Shown here in pieces: positions 1 through 8,497 of a stretch of DNA of 40,562 nucleotides (its first letter is position 1; each line of letters opens with the position of its first letter). Source of the DNA: Nitrospira sp. (GTDB taxonomy: Bacteria > Nitrospirota > Nitrospiria > Nitrospirales > Nitrospiraceae); the NCBI GenBank assembly GCA_024330925.1, contig JANDJK010000014.1, positions 1 to 40,562 of the forward strand, in the 5' to 3' direction. The notes beneath the pieces are model-generated. The model saw only the letters and a list, made by a program, of their open reading frames with translations. It ran no database searches and had not been told where the DNA came from. A program made the translations under genes and the position numbers.

Positions 1-2469
1 GAAGGGTCGATCTACCAAGCCTACTTCTTTACCAGCGATATCGGCCAGAACGGCAGTACGGTCAAATGGACCGGCTATACCCATGCGCTGTTCATCGATT
101 CGTTCGGGAATTTCCGGGAGGACACGAATCAGGACGGCATTCTGGACTACCGGGTCGATCGCATTGTGACGACGAGGTATGACGATGATCCATCCAGTCC
201 CACTTATCGGAGTGTCCTCGTGGACAAGTATGAAGATCTGAACGGGGACGGATTGGCCGACAGTACGACGCCCGTCGTGCTGGGTGGGAGCTTAAAATCC
301 CTTATCCCGATCTGGGAGGCGGGCAAAGAACTGGCGTTGACGCCCGCCTCGTCGCGCAGAATCCTGACCTGGGTCGATGTCAACAACAACGGCCTTGTCG
401 ATCCTGGCGAACAGATGGACTTCAGTACAGCCAACTGTACGATTTTGCGCGACTATCTTCGCTACGCCGGTGATACCTGTACGGGGAGCAGTAACGCGAT
501 GAACCTGATCCGCTTCATCCGCGGGGAAGAAATCAGCGGGCTCCGTACTCGCATGATCGAAGTACCGGTCGGAAGCGGCTCCTATCACGTCTGGAAGCTC
601 GGCGATCCGATCCACTCGACACCGACGATCGTCGGGCCACCCAAGGAACGGTACGACTTGATCTACGGGGATCCTACCTACAATGCCTTTTACCGACAGT
701 ATCGGAATCGCCGCCAGGTTGCTTATGTCGGGGCCAATGACGGGATGCTCCATGCTTTCAATGCTGGGTTCTATCACCGGGGGGACAATCCTGCCACGAC
801 CAATGTGACCGAGCACGGTTGGTTTACCAAAACGCCGACTGATAATTCCGGGGGGCCCAATTTGGGAGCCGAACTCTGGGCCTTCATTCCCTATCAACTC
901 TTGCCGCAGCTTCAGTGGCTGGCCAGGACCGACTATAGTCATGTGTATTACGTCGATCTGAAACCCAAGGTGACGGATGTACGAATCTTTACGCCAGACG
1001 CTGACCATCCCGATGGATGGGGCACGATTCTCATCGGCGGCTTCCGTCTGGGGGGCAGTTGCGGCAATTGCACGGCCTCGACCGGCGCGCCACCAATGAC
1101 GGTGAATATTGGTGGGACGGACCGGACGTTTTATAGCGCCTATTTTGTGCTGGACGTGACCAATCCCGAAGTTGAACCCAGGCTTCTCTGGGTGTTTACC
1201 GATAGTGGCTTGGGTCTCACGACGGCCTATCCAGCCATTACGAGGATGAATCCGATGAGCGATGCGCCGACCAGCAAGATCCACGAAAAGTGGTATGCCA
1301 TTTTCGGGTCTGGTCCCAATGGATACCAAGCCGATTTGCCTTCTACGCCAAGCCAGACGGCCAAACTGTATGTCATTGATCTAGCCGCTGGGCCTGGGAT
1401 TGCCAACAGCAACGTGACGACGATGCCGGTCGGGAGCTGGCGCTCGTTCATGGGGCATATCGTGACCGTGGATAAGGACCTCGATTATCGGGGCGATGTC
1501 GCCTATATGGGCAGAACCATTCATGATGGAATGTTGCCGTGGCGAGGCAAACTGTACCGCCTGACGATGGGGTGTCTCTCCAGCCCGTGCACGCCTCTAA
1601 CGTGGGGGATCTCAAGTGGATCGGGGCGCAGGCCCACGGAAGTGATCGATACCTTCTCCGATGCTATGGGAGGAACCGTGGAGGTCGGCCCCATCACGGC
1701 TGCGCCGACGGTGACGATCGACGATGCGAACAAACTGTGGGTCTTCTTTGGCACGGGGCGGTACTTCGGCAATTCAGACAAGGTCGATAACAATGTGCAG
1801 CGGCTGTTCGGCATCAAAGATTCCGTGGTCAACGGAATCTGCATAGAGACAGGGGTAACCAGTTGTCATGACAATGATCTGGTGGATGTAACCCATGCAA
1901 CGATTTGTTTGGTCTGTAGTGATGGGACCAACCAAGTCACGGATCCGACGAATCCGACCGTCACGACGTTTCATGGAACGGGAACAACTTCCATGATCGG
2001 GCTTGTGAACCAGCGAGATGGTTGGCGTGTCACCCTGCCCACCGGCTCCGGCACCAATGCGGCGGAACGGTCGGTGGTCAGTCCCACGTTGATCGGCGGC
2101 ACGGTGTTTTTCCCAACCTTCGTCCCGACGAATGACTTCTGTGCTTCAACCGGCCAGAGTTATCTCTATGCCCTTTATTACAAAACCGGCACCGCCGCGA
2201 CGACGCCGGTGGTCGGCACGACGACGGCCGGCGCCAACGTCACTGTCACAACCAAAGTCTCGCTGGGCGTAGGGTTGGCCTCATCGATGTCCGTCCAGAT
2301 CGGAGCGCAAGGGGCCGGCAACCTCGGAACGAGCGGCACAGGGGGGAGCGGGTGCGCCGGCGGCATGACCGGAGCGATTCAAATGAGCACCGGCGCGGCG
2401 ACTCAGCCCTGTACGAGCGCGGGAGACTACTATAGCCGCTATGTGAGCTGGGTTCATCAGCGTGATTGA
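1..2469 (+). CDS. PilY1-like type IV pilus protein, C-terminal part (5' truncated by the window)
   Basis: The reading frame is open from base 1, so the true start lies outside the window; the first in-frame start-like codon, GTG at 166, is not expected to be the real start. The visible 822 residues match the C-terminal region of PilY1/PilC-type proteins, which act at the cell surface in type IV pilus biogenesis and adhesion. The clearest signature is the VGANDGMLHAFNAG block near residues 244-257 (numbered from base 1), typical of the PilY1 beta-propeller. Three calcium-type Asp/Asn loops (D-x-N-x-D/N-G-x-x-D) start near residues 41, 79 and 126. The C-terminal 100 residues are rich in Thr, Gly and Ala. 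The stop overlaps the extended frame of the following lipoprotein gene, suggesting cotranscription. Other pilin genes, expected upstream in a pilus operon, are not in the window. Family assignment is confident; a role in adhesion or motility is inferred. Confidence 0.85.
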   Translation, partial: EGSIYQAYFFTSDIGQNGSTVKWTGYTHALFIDSFGNFREDTNQDGILDYRVDRIVTTRYDDDPSSPTYRSVLVDKYEDLNGDGLADSTTPVVLGGSLKSLIPIWEAGKELALTPASSRRILTWVDVNNNGLVDPGEQMDFSTANCTILRDYLRYAGDTCTGSSNAMNLIRFIRGEEISGLRTRMIEVPVGSGSYHVWKLGDPIHSTPTIVGPPKERYDLIYGDPTYNAFYRQYRNRRQVAYVGANDGMLHAFNAGFYHRGDNPATTNVTEHGWFTKTPTDNSGGPNLGAELWAFIPYQLLPQLQWLARTDYSHVYYVDLKPKVTDVRIFTPDADHPDGWGTILIGGFRLGGSCGNCTASTGAPPMTVNIGGTDRTFYSAYFVLDVTNPEVEPRLLWVFTDSGLGLTTAYPAITRMNPMSDAPTSKIHEKWYAIFGSGPNGYQADLPSTPSQTAKLYVIDLAAGPGIANSNVTTMPVGSWRSFMGHIVTVDKDLDYRGDVAYMGRTIHDGMLPWRGKLYRLTMGCLSSPCTPLTWGISSGSGRRPTEVIDTFSDAMGGTVEVGPITAAPTVTIDDANKLWVFFGTGRYFGNSDKVDNNVQRLFGIKDSVVNGICIETGVTSCHDNDLVDVTHATICLVCSDGTNQVTDPTNPTVTTFHGTGTTSMIGLVNQRDGWRVTLPTGSGTNAAERSVVSPTLIGGTVFFPTFVPTNDFCASTGQSYLYALYYKTGTAATTPVVGTTTAGANVTVTTKVSLGVGLASSMSVQIGAQGAGNLGTSGTGGSGCAGGMTGAIQMSTGAATQPCTSAGDYYSRYVSWVHQRD

Positions 2470-2512
2470 GGAGCGATATCGTCGTTTGCCCGGCGAGAAC
2501 AGGAAGAGTGCC

Positions 2513-3460
2513 GTGCTTCGTAGAACCGTTATCGTGGCGGTCACCCTATTCTGGACCATGGCGTCCTGTACGGACCGTCCGCCATCACCTTCTTTAACCG
2601 CTCCGGCGGCGGGGAACCGACCGCCGACCGTTTTATCGGCTCGGTTTCTCAAAGACCCCTTGTTGTCAACGGAAGAGGCAGCGGTTCAAGTGATCGCTGA
2701 AGATCCGGACCACGAAGCTGTGACCTTGTCGTATCAATGGTATGTGGAGGGCGTGCCCATGGTTGGTGAGACGGGGCCGACCCTGTCTCCCACGAAGTTT
2801 CGCCGGGGGCAGCGAGTGAGTGTCGAGATTACGCCTGCCGACGCCAAGCAAAAGGGGCCTGTTTATCGACTGTCTCCCACGGTTGTAGTCAACAGCCCGC
2901 CAGTTATTCATTCGGTGACAATTGCCCGCCAAGATACCGTGCCGGCCAACAGGATCGAAGCAAGCGTCGATGTCAGTGATGCCGATCGTGATCCGCTAAC
3001 CCTGACTTTCCAGTGGTACAGGAATCAAGTCTTGGTGAAGGAGGGCGAAGAGGCGTTCCTCGAAACAGAAGGAGTGGTCGCGGGCGATCTGGTCACCGTG
3101 GAGGTGACGGCGAGAGATCCTAGTGGCGCAGAAAGTGTGGCGCGCTCCGCTCCCTGGATGATGGAGAACCGCCCGCCTCGGATCGTTTCCATACCGCCAG
3201 TTCCCCAGTCTACGGACTTCTATACCTATAAAGTTCAGGCGATTGACGATGATGGCGATCAGTTGAAGTATATGTTGCAAACCGCTCCACGGGGAATGAC
3301 GATTGGTGAAGATGGCCGAATCGACTGGCGTGTGCCTCATGATCATCTGGGAGTGCACCACGTCACCATCCTTGTCACAGATGGACGGGGGGGAATCGCC
3401 TCCCAAGAATTCGATCTACAACTTATTCCTCAGTCCCCAGCTCATCAGGTTGGCACCTAA
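2513..3460 (+). CDS. Lipoprotein with three tandem Ig/cadherin-like domains
   Basis: The frame extends back to GTG 2462, overlapping the PilY1-like gene. I prefer GTG 2513 because AGGAAG lies six bases upstream and the product then begins with a compact lipoprotein signal (VLRRTVIVAVTLFWTMASC) with the lipid-accepting Cys at residue 19. The mature protein shows three similar units, each introduced by an Asn-x-Pro-Pro-type linker (NRPP, NSPP, NRPP) and containing Asp-rich loops such as EDPDHE, SDADRD and DDDGDQ. The last unit resembles putative-Ig (He_PIG) or cadherin-like folds. These folds usually mediate calcium-dependent adhesion or spacing at the surface. Its position directly after the PilY1-like gene suggests a partner of the pilus system, but that is inference. 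No enzymatic motif is seen. Confidence 0.7.
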   Translation: MLRRTVIVAVTLFWTMASCTDRPPSPSLTAPAAGNRPPTVLSARFLKDPLLSTEEAAVQVIAEDPDHEAVTLSYQWYVEGVPMVGETGPTLSPTKFRRGQRVSVEITPADAKQKGPVYRLSPTVVVNSPPVIHSVTIARQDTVPANRIEASVDVSDADRDPLTLTFQWYRNQVLVKEGEEAFLETEGVVAGDLVTVEVTARDPSGAESVARSAPWMMENRPPRIVSIPPVPQSTDFYTYKVQAIDDDGDQLKYMLQTAPRGMTIGEDGRIDWRVPHDHLGVHHVTILVTDGRGGIASQEFDLQLIPQSPAHQVGT

Positions 3461-3523
3461 CAGTGATCCCACGCTCCGCTTGTCGGCTATTTTCCCAGTC
3501 TGGTAAGATGACGTCACAGACGC

Positions 3524-4633
3524 ATGCCGGATGAAGGAGTCCATCCCTCGCTTGTGCGGAAGCTGAAGCTACGAGAAGGCACCAATACTGCCGTTCTCTT
3601 TGGTCACCACGACCGGCATCTCAAGCTGATCGAGCATGAATTGGGAGTGCGGTTGTCGGCTCGGGGTGAAGAAGTGACCATGGATGGTCAACCGGAAGCC
3701 GTCCGTCAAGCGGAGCGGGTGGTGCTCGAGCTGGCTGCGTTGGCGAACGAAGGGATCGTCCTGCAAACGGAAGACGTCACCCACGCGTTGAGCGCCTTGC
3801 GACAGGAGCCGGACGCCGCGATCAAGGACGTCCTCTACGGACCGGCGACCATCGTCACCAAAAAACGGCTCATCGGCCCCAAGTCTCCAACCCAGAAAAC
3901 TTACATCGAAGCGATCAACCGGCACGACGTCGTCATTGCCATTGGGCCAGCCGGCACGGGCAAGACCTATCTGGCCATGGCCATGGCGGTGAGCGCGTTG
4001 ATGAAAAAAGAAGTCAGCCGGATCATTCTCACTCGACCTGCCGTCGAGGCCGGAGAAAAACTCGGGTTCCTGCCGGGAGACCTCTATCAGAAAGTCAACC
4101 CATACCTGCGCCCCTTATATGACGCGCTGTTCGACATGATGGACGTGGAGCGAGCCAATCGTTTGATCGAGCGGGGCGACATTGAAATCGCGCCGCTGGC
4201 GTTCATGCGCGGGCGCACGCTGAACGACTCGTTCGTCATTCTCGATGAAGCGCAAAACGCCACCGCCGAGCAGATGAAAATGTTTCTCACGCGGTTGGGA
4301 TTCCACTCCAAGATAGTTGTGACGGGAGACATCACCCAGGTGGATTTGCCGAATGACCGGGTGTCGGGATTGATCGAGGTGATGGAGGTGCTCCGCGATG
4401 TGGAAGGCATTGCGTTTGTGCATTTCAATGAGAAAGATGTTGTGCGCCATCGTCTCGTCCAACAGATCATCAAGGCCTATGATCGTTATCGTGCCGTCAA
4501 TGCTGCGGTAAGGGGTTCAAACCGACGGCGCCCGTTCTCTCCTCACCCCCTTTCTAGCCCAGGCCGGGGAGGTCCCCTCCACTCCTCCACATCCCGTCCC
4601 TCGTCGGAGGAGGGATCGGGCCAACCGCACTGA
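3524..4633 (+). CDS. phoH: PhoH family ATPase/RNA-metabolism protein
   Basis: A PhoH-like P-loop ATPase of 369 residues. Walker A GPAGTGKT is at residues 141-148 and the Walker B region FVILDEAQN at 237-245; LTRPAVEAGEKLGFLPGD and VVTGDITQVDLP are further family blocks. An N-terminal region of about 110 residues resembles the KH-like extension found in many PhoH proteins. PhoH proteins are cytoplasmic and linked to RNA processing, and genes for PhoH and YbeY are commonly adjacent, as here. The stop overlaps the ybeY start by one base (TGATG), indicating translational coupling. The last roughly 40 residues, after VNAAVRG, are unlike the rest: rich in Pro, Ser, Gly and Arg and encoded by hairpin-forming DNA (see the separate repeat entry). 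The conserved domain is complete without this tail. Confidence 0.92.
   Translation: MPDEGVHPSLVRKLKLREGTNTAVLFGHHDRHLKLIEHELGVRLSARGEEVTMDGQPEAVRQAERVVLELAALANEGIVLQTEDVTHALSALRQEPDAAIKDVLYGPATIVTKKRLIGPKSPTQKTYIEAINRHDVVIAIGPAGTGKTYLAMAMAVSALMKKEVSRIILTRPAVEAGEKLGFLPGDLYQKVNPYLRPLYDALFDMMDVERANRLIERGDIEIAPLAFMRGRTLNDSFVILDEAQNATAEQMKMFLTRLGFHSKIVVTGDITQVDLPNDRVSGLIEVMEVLRDVEGIAFVHFNEKDVVRHRLVQQIIKAYDRYRAVNAAVRGSNRRRPFSPHPLSSPGRGGPLHSSTSRPSSEEGSGQPH
4540..4620 (+). repeat. GC-rich, hairpin-forming segment inside the phoH 3' end
   Basis: This stretch is dominated by runs of C and G and contains several inverted repeats. The strongest pairs CCCGTCCCTC (4593-4602) with GAGGGATCGGG (4610-4620): ten pairs, one bulged T and a seven-base loop. 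A second, GGGGA/TCCCC, sits at about 4566-4577. It looks like an intergenic REP-type element or attenuator-like structure that has been captured as the C-terminal tail of PhoH. Copies elsewhere in the genome cannot be checked from this window. Confidence 0.45.
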
Positions 4634-5109
4634 TGGCTGTCATCTTGCGTGTTCGACTCAGGCGACTATCTGGGCGACAACCTTCGTTGGTGCGGGCGGC
4701 GCAGGCTATTCTCCGGGCGGTTGGAGAGTCACGAGCGGAATTGAGTCTGGAATTGGTGGGAGACGGGCGGATGCGCCGCTTAAATCAAGTGTATCGGGGG
4801 AATAATCGGACGACCGATGTGTTGGCGTTTGCCATGCGGGAAGCCCCCTCGCCCTGTCGGCGACTGTTGGGCGACGTCGTCATTTCCGTGCCAACGGCTG
4901 TGCGGCAAGCGAAGGCAGCCGGGCGGTCGCTGAATGAGGAACTCGCCTCGTTGTTAGTGCACGGGGTGCTACATTTGTGCGGCTATGATCATGAAAAGAG
5001 CAAACGGGAGGCGTCGCGTATGAAGCGGCGCGAAAGGGCCGTGCTACGTTCGCTGAACGTTGCTCTGTGTCGTTTGGTGATGCGGCGAGGGTCGAGGGGG
5101 AGGCTCTGA
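4633..5109 (+). CDS. ybeY: Endoribonuclease YbeY (16S rRNA maturation)
   Basis: 158 residues, the usual length for YbeY, a zinc-dependent endoribonuclease acting in 16S rRNA 3'-end maturation and ribosome quality control. The zinc signature H-x3-H-x5-H is explicit: H110, H114 and H120 in HGVLHLCGYDH. The upstream block NRTTDVLAFAM corresponds to the conserved T-D-V-L-x-F segment. The ATG at 4633 overlaps the phoH stop by one base. The following ftsY start lies two bases beyond the ybeY stop, so phoH-ybeY-ftsY very probably form one transcript. Confidence 0.95.
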   Translation: MAVILRVRLRRLSGRQPSLVRAAQAILRAVGESRAELSLELVGDGRMRRLNQVYRGNNRTTDVLAFAMREAPSPCRRLLGDVVISVPTAVRQAKAAGRSLNEELASLLVHGVLHLCGYDHEKSKREASRMKRRERAVLRSLNVALCRLVMRRGSRGRL

Positions 5110-5111
5110 CA

Positions 5112-6047
5112 ATGGGCTGGTTTCAGCGGCTGCAAGAGGGGTTGGGAAAGACCCGGTACGTTGTGCGTCAATCACTCGATCGGATGCTGGGGCGAACGCC
5201 CACTCCGGCTTTGCTGGAAGAGCTCGAAGCATCGCTGCTCGGCGCCGATCTCGGTGCCCGCGTGGTGGAACGGTTGATTCGCCGGGTCAACGACGAAGCG
5301 CGCGGCGAGGCGGCCTCGTCGATGCGTGGTCTGCAAGATGTGTTGAGCCGAGCTCTCTATGAGAGCCTCGCCCCTGTGGCTGGTCCTCCGCTGCTCGATG
5401 TGATTGCGCGGGGTCCCAAACCCTTTGTTATCCTGGTTGTCGGGGTCAATGGAGTGGGCAAGACCACAACAATCGCGAAGCTGGCTCGGCGCATTGTGGA
5501 GGCCCAAAAGAAGCCGTTGTTGGTTGCCGGCGACACCTTCCGTGCTGCAGCGATCGAACAGTTGCAGGTGTGGGCTGAGAGGTTAGATGTGCCGATTATC
5601 CGCCAGCGTCATGGGGCCGATCCTGCGTCCGTGGCGTTCGACGGCATCACCGCGGCCAAGGCCCGTGGCATCGATGTCGTGCTTATTGATACGGCTGGTC
5701 GATTGCATACCAAGTCCAATCTGATGGAGGAGTTGTGCAAGATCAAACGCGTCGTCGGTCGAGAATTGGCCGGTGCTCCCCATGAAGTACTGCTTGTACT
5801 GGATGCGACGGTTGGCCAAAATGCTCTGGCTCAGGCCCGGCACTTTCATGCAGCGGTGGGGGTCACGGGCCTGGTGTTGACTAAGTTGGATGGGACGGCG
5901 CGGGGCGGTATTGTCATAGCCCTCGCGGAGGAGCTGAAAATACCTGTTCGTATGATCGGCGTTGGAGAGGGTGCTGAGGATCTCCAAGACTTCAATCCCG
6001 AGGCTTTCGTCGCGGCCCTTGTGGGGGAACCGGCTGTCAGCCTGTAA
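5112..6047 (+). CDS. ftsY: Signal recognition particle receptor FtsY
   Basis: The SRP-receptor GTPase that brings ribosomes translating membrane proteins to the Sec translocon. The frame reaches back to 5067 inside ybeY, but ATG 5112 is chosen: it gives the normal N-domain start MGWFQRLQEGLGKTR and has a GGGGGAGG ribosome-binding site at about 5096-5103. The product has 311 residues and is a short FtsY without the long acidic A-domain of E. coli. The N domain covers about residues 1-90 and the NG GTPase the rest. G1 is GVNGVGKT (111-118), then DTFRAAAIEQL, DTAGR (193-197) and TKLDG (257-261). All GTPase motifs look intact. Confidence 0.96.
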   Translation: MGWFQRLQEGLGKTRYVVRQSLDRMLGRTPTPALLEELEASLLGADLGARVVERLIRRVNDEARGEAASSMRGLQDVLSRALYESLAPVAGPPLLDVIARGPKPFVILVVGVNGVGKTTTIAKLARRIVEAQKKPLLVAGDTFRAAAIEQLQVWAERLDVPIIRQRHGADPASVAFDGITAAKARGIDVVLIDTAGRLHTKSNLMEELCKIKRVVGRELAGAPHEVLLVLDATVGQNALAQARHFHAAVGVTGLVLTKLDGTARGGIVIALAEELKIPVRMIGVGEGAEDLQDFNPEAFVAALVGEPAVSL

Positions 6048-6265
6048 ATCTCGTTCTACGAGTTTCTTCTGGTCCCTGCTCTGCTCTTCCTCGGTGCTTT
6101 CTCCCTGTGAACAGCCTGGCGGAGGGTTGGCGAAGCGAGAAGAAAACGCCACCAGATTGGTTACCTGGACAAGCTGGTGGGCAAGCGGTTGTCTCGGAGC
6201 AAGCAACTGGCGACGATGGGGCAGGCGTGGGTAGGTCCCATTACCCCAATCTTATGAGGGAGAAT

Positions 6266-8497
6266 ATGTCAAGCCTCATGCTTACGAGGAACCTCTGGAG
6301 AGGATGGTATGTCGGGTTTATTCTGGTTGTGACAGGAGTATGGGGGCAGGCTGCAGCAGCCAGTTCACGTCATCCGGTTCCACCCTCTGTCCTGAGTCAT
6401 GACATCAAGGCTACGATTAACCCTGCAACCCACGAGTTGATCGTGCGCGACCAAATGGTGGTTCTTCTGCCGTCCCAGGCCGAGACCGTGTCGTTCTCCC
6501 TTGCGCCCACCTTGGAAATAGAATCCATCCTGTTGGGTGATGACCACAAAGCGCGAGGGAGCCAAAACCGCCTCCTGCCTCTTCCGTTTGCAATCGAACG
6601 TCCTGTTCACCAGCGGGGGCAGCGGGTGATCGTTACCATGCCACCAGAACATGATAGGCACGTGACAGTCATCTGGACGTATCGCGGTCTCATCAATGAC
6701 CCACCTAAAGAACCACGCCACCTGCGCTTTGTGACTCCGAGCGACACAGCCGGGCATATTGGTAATGAGGGAGTCTATCTCAGCGGTGAGAGTCTGTGGT
6801 ATCCGGACATTAGTGGATCGTACAGCACCTACCGTCTTCACCTTCAGGTTCCCGAGGGGTGGACGGTTGTGACCCAGGGGCTCTGTCACAATCATGGGAG
6901 TCAGGATGGATGGGTGTCCTCCACGTGGGTCGTGGCTGAACCGTCCGAGGCCTTGACGCTTGTGGCCAATCGGTTTGTCGTCAAATTAAGGGACTGGTCG
7001 AGTCGAGCGGGACAGCGAATTGAATTGGCGACCTACTTCCTCCCAGAGAACGCGGATCTAGCGGATGAATATCTTGATGCAACGGCAACCTATCTTGATG
7101 CCTACATTCGGATTCTGGGCGACTATCCCTTTCATCGGTTTGCAGTGGTGGAAAATTTCTTTCCCAGCGGACTTGGCCTGCCGTCGTTTACCCTGCTGGG
7201 CAGCGGGAGCATCAAGCGGCACTATGTGCAGCCCTACGCCCTTGGCCACGAAATCGTCCATTCGTGGATCGGCAATGCTGTGTTCAATCGTCAAGGAACT
7301 GGCAATTGGGTGGAGGGGTTGACAACCTACCTGGCTAATTATTACTGGCATGAACTCACAGGAGACGAGCAGCAGGCGATGGAGCAACGGCGCTTGATGG
7401 TCGAAGGCTATAGCCTCTACGTGGAGCCGGAGCAGGACTATCCGGTCTCCCGCTTTTTTACGAAAGAAGACGAAAAAGACAATGCGATTGGCTACCACAA
7501 GGCCGCTTTTATCTTTCATCACCTCCGCCATGAACTTGGCGAGGAGCCTTTCTGGCGTGGTCTTAAAACGTTTGTTCAGCGGTATCGCAATCAGCCTGCT
7601 GATTGGTCCGATATTGAGGCCGTTTTTACGCAGGAAAGTGGCCGTGATCTCCGTTGGTTTTTTGACCAGTGGGTGGAGCAGGGTGGAGCCCCTCAGGTGT
7701 CACTGGAGGAAGTCCGCGCCTATCAGGTCCAGGTGAGCGAAGAGCCGGGCAGGTGGCGAGTGCTGGTTCGAATGGGTCAGTCCGGACGACCGTTTCAAAT
7801 GGCCGTCCCTCTCCGAGTCGTGCTGGACAATGGGACTGAGACGAAATGGATCAGGCTTGGTCCCGCCGCCATGACGAGAGAGGAGGTGTCGGTCTCGGCA
7901 CGCCCTCTTGCGGTGCAAGTGGATCCACAGTGGATGGTGTTCCGTCGGATCCCGCGCAGCCGGTTGACGCCGATGTTGAACGGATATGTGACCGACAGCC
8001 GGAGAACAGTGGGGCTGCTCAGCACGGAGGGAGGCAAGGTTTTTCAGCCAATTCTGGATCGGATTGCGGAGCGAGAGTCTCCATGGCCTGAATCGAGAAA
8101 GACCGTGATCGTCTCGTTCGGAGAAATGGCCCTGCCGCCCGCCGGGTCGATGTTAGTCTTGGGAGGGGCTGATCAACGGCACAGGATAGAACCGCTCGTT
8201 AAGGAGTCCTGTGGAGATCTGGTTCGGTTTCGCGAGGAAGGCGTTGATGTGAAGGGCCGGACCTATGAAGGTCCTGAGACGGCCGTGCTCTTGACGTGCC
8301 GCCGCGTTGCCGTACCGGCGAGCGTGGTGACGGTTCTCTACAGCCTGAGTCCTGGAGCAGTTGAGCGGCTGGCGCCCTATCTGTTTTATTACGGCTGGCA
8401 CAGTTACGTAGTCTTTAAAAACGGAACTGTGGTGGAGCGGGGGGTGTGGCAGGATGGGCCGGAGATGAAGGAGGTGGAAGTCAATGGCGTTCGGTAG
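6266..8497 (+). CDS. Exported M1-family metallopeptidase-like protein
   Basis: The frame extends upstream to 6107 but the first 50 codons look non-coding. ATG 6266 follows GAGGGAGA closely and gives a signal peptide (charged start, then GWYVGFILVVTGVWGQAAAAS); ATG 6254 and ATG 6278 are alternatives. With the 6266 start the protein has 743 residues. The gluzincin zinc site is HEIVH at 328-332 with the third ligand E350 in NWVEGLTTYLANYY, as in a bacterial M1 subgroup whose ligand spacing is one residue shorter than in leukotriene A4 hydrolase. The canonical GAMEN exopeptidase motif is not evident; the corresponding region reads GLGLPSFTLLGSG. After the catalytic region an extra 200-residue part lacks recognised motifs. 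Likely a periplasmic or surface peptidase; substrate unknown. The end overlaps the next gene by 14 bases. Confidence 0.8.
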   Translation: MSSLMLTRNLWRGWYVGFILVVTGVWGQAAAASSRHPVPPSVLSHDIKATINPATHELIVRDQMVVLLPSQAETVSFSLAPTLEIESILLGDDHKARGSQNRLLPLPFAIERPVHQRGQRVIVTMPPEHDRHVTVIWTYRGLINDPPKEPRHLRFVTPSDTAGHIGNEGVYLSGESLWYPDISGSYSTYRLHLQVPEGWTVVTQGLCHNHGSQDGWVSSTWVVAEPSEALTLVANRFVVKLRDWSSRAGQRIELATYFLPENADLADEYLDATATYLDAYIRILGDYPFHRFAVVENFFPSGLGLPSFTLLGSGSIKRHYVQPYALGHEIVHSWIGNAVFNRQGTGNWVEGLTTYLANYYWHELTGDEQQAMEQRRLMVEGYSLYVEPEQDYPVSRFFTKEDEKDNAIGYHKAAFIFHHLRHELGEEPFWRGLKTFVQRYRNQPADWSDIEAVFTQESGRDLRWFFDQWVEQGGAPQVSLEEVRAYQVQVSEEPGRWRVLVRMGQSGRPFQMAVPLRVVLDNGTETKWIRLGPAAMTREEVSVSARPLAVQVDPQWMVFRRIPRSRLTPMLNGYVTDSRRTVGLLSTEGGKVFQPILDRIAERESPWPESRKTVIVSFGEMALPPAGSMLVLGGADQRHRIEPLVKESCGDLVRFREEGVDVKGRTYEGPETAVLLTCRRVAVPASVVTVLYSLSPGAVERLAPYLFYYGWHSYVVFKNGTVVERGVWQDGPEMKEVEVNGVR

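Noticed and set aside
292..1329. Long minus-strand open frame (345 residues) opposite the PilY1-like gene
   Set aside because: It mirrors a well-supported gene on the plus strand, lacks a recognised domain and has Arg/Ile/Gly-rich composition typical of an antisense shadow in GC-rich DNA.
5067..5111. Upstream extension of ftsY into ybeY
   Set aside because: The extra codons lack similarity to FtsY, while ATG 5112 has a good ribosome-binding site and the expected N-terminus.
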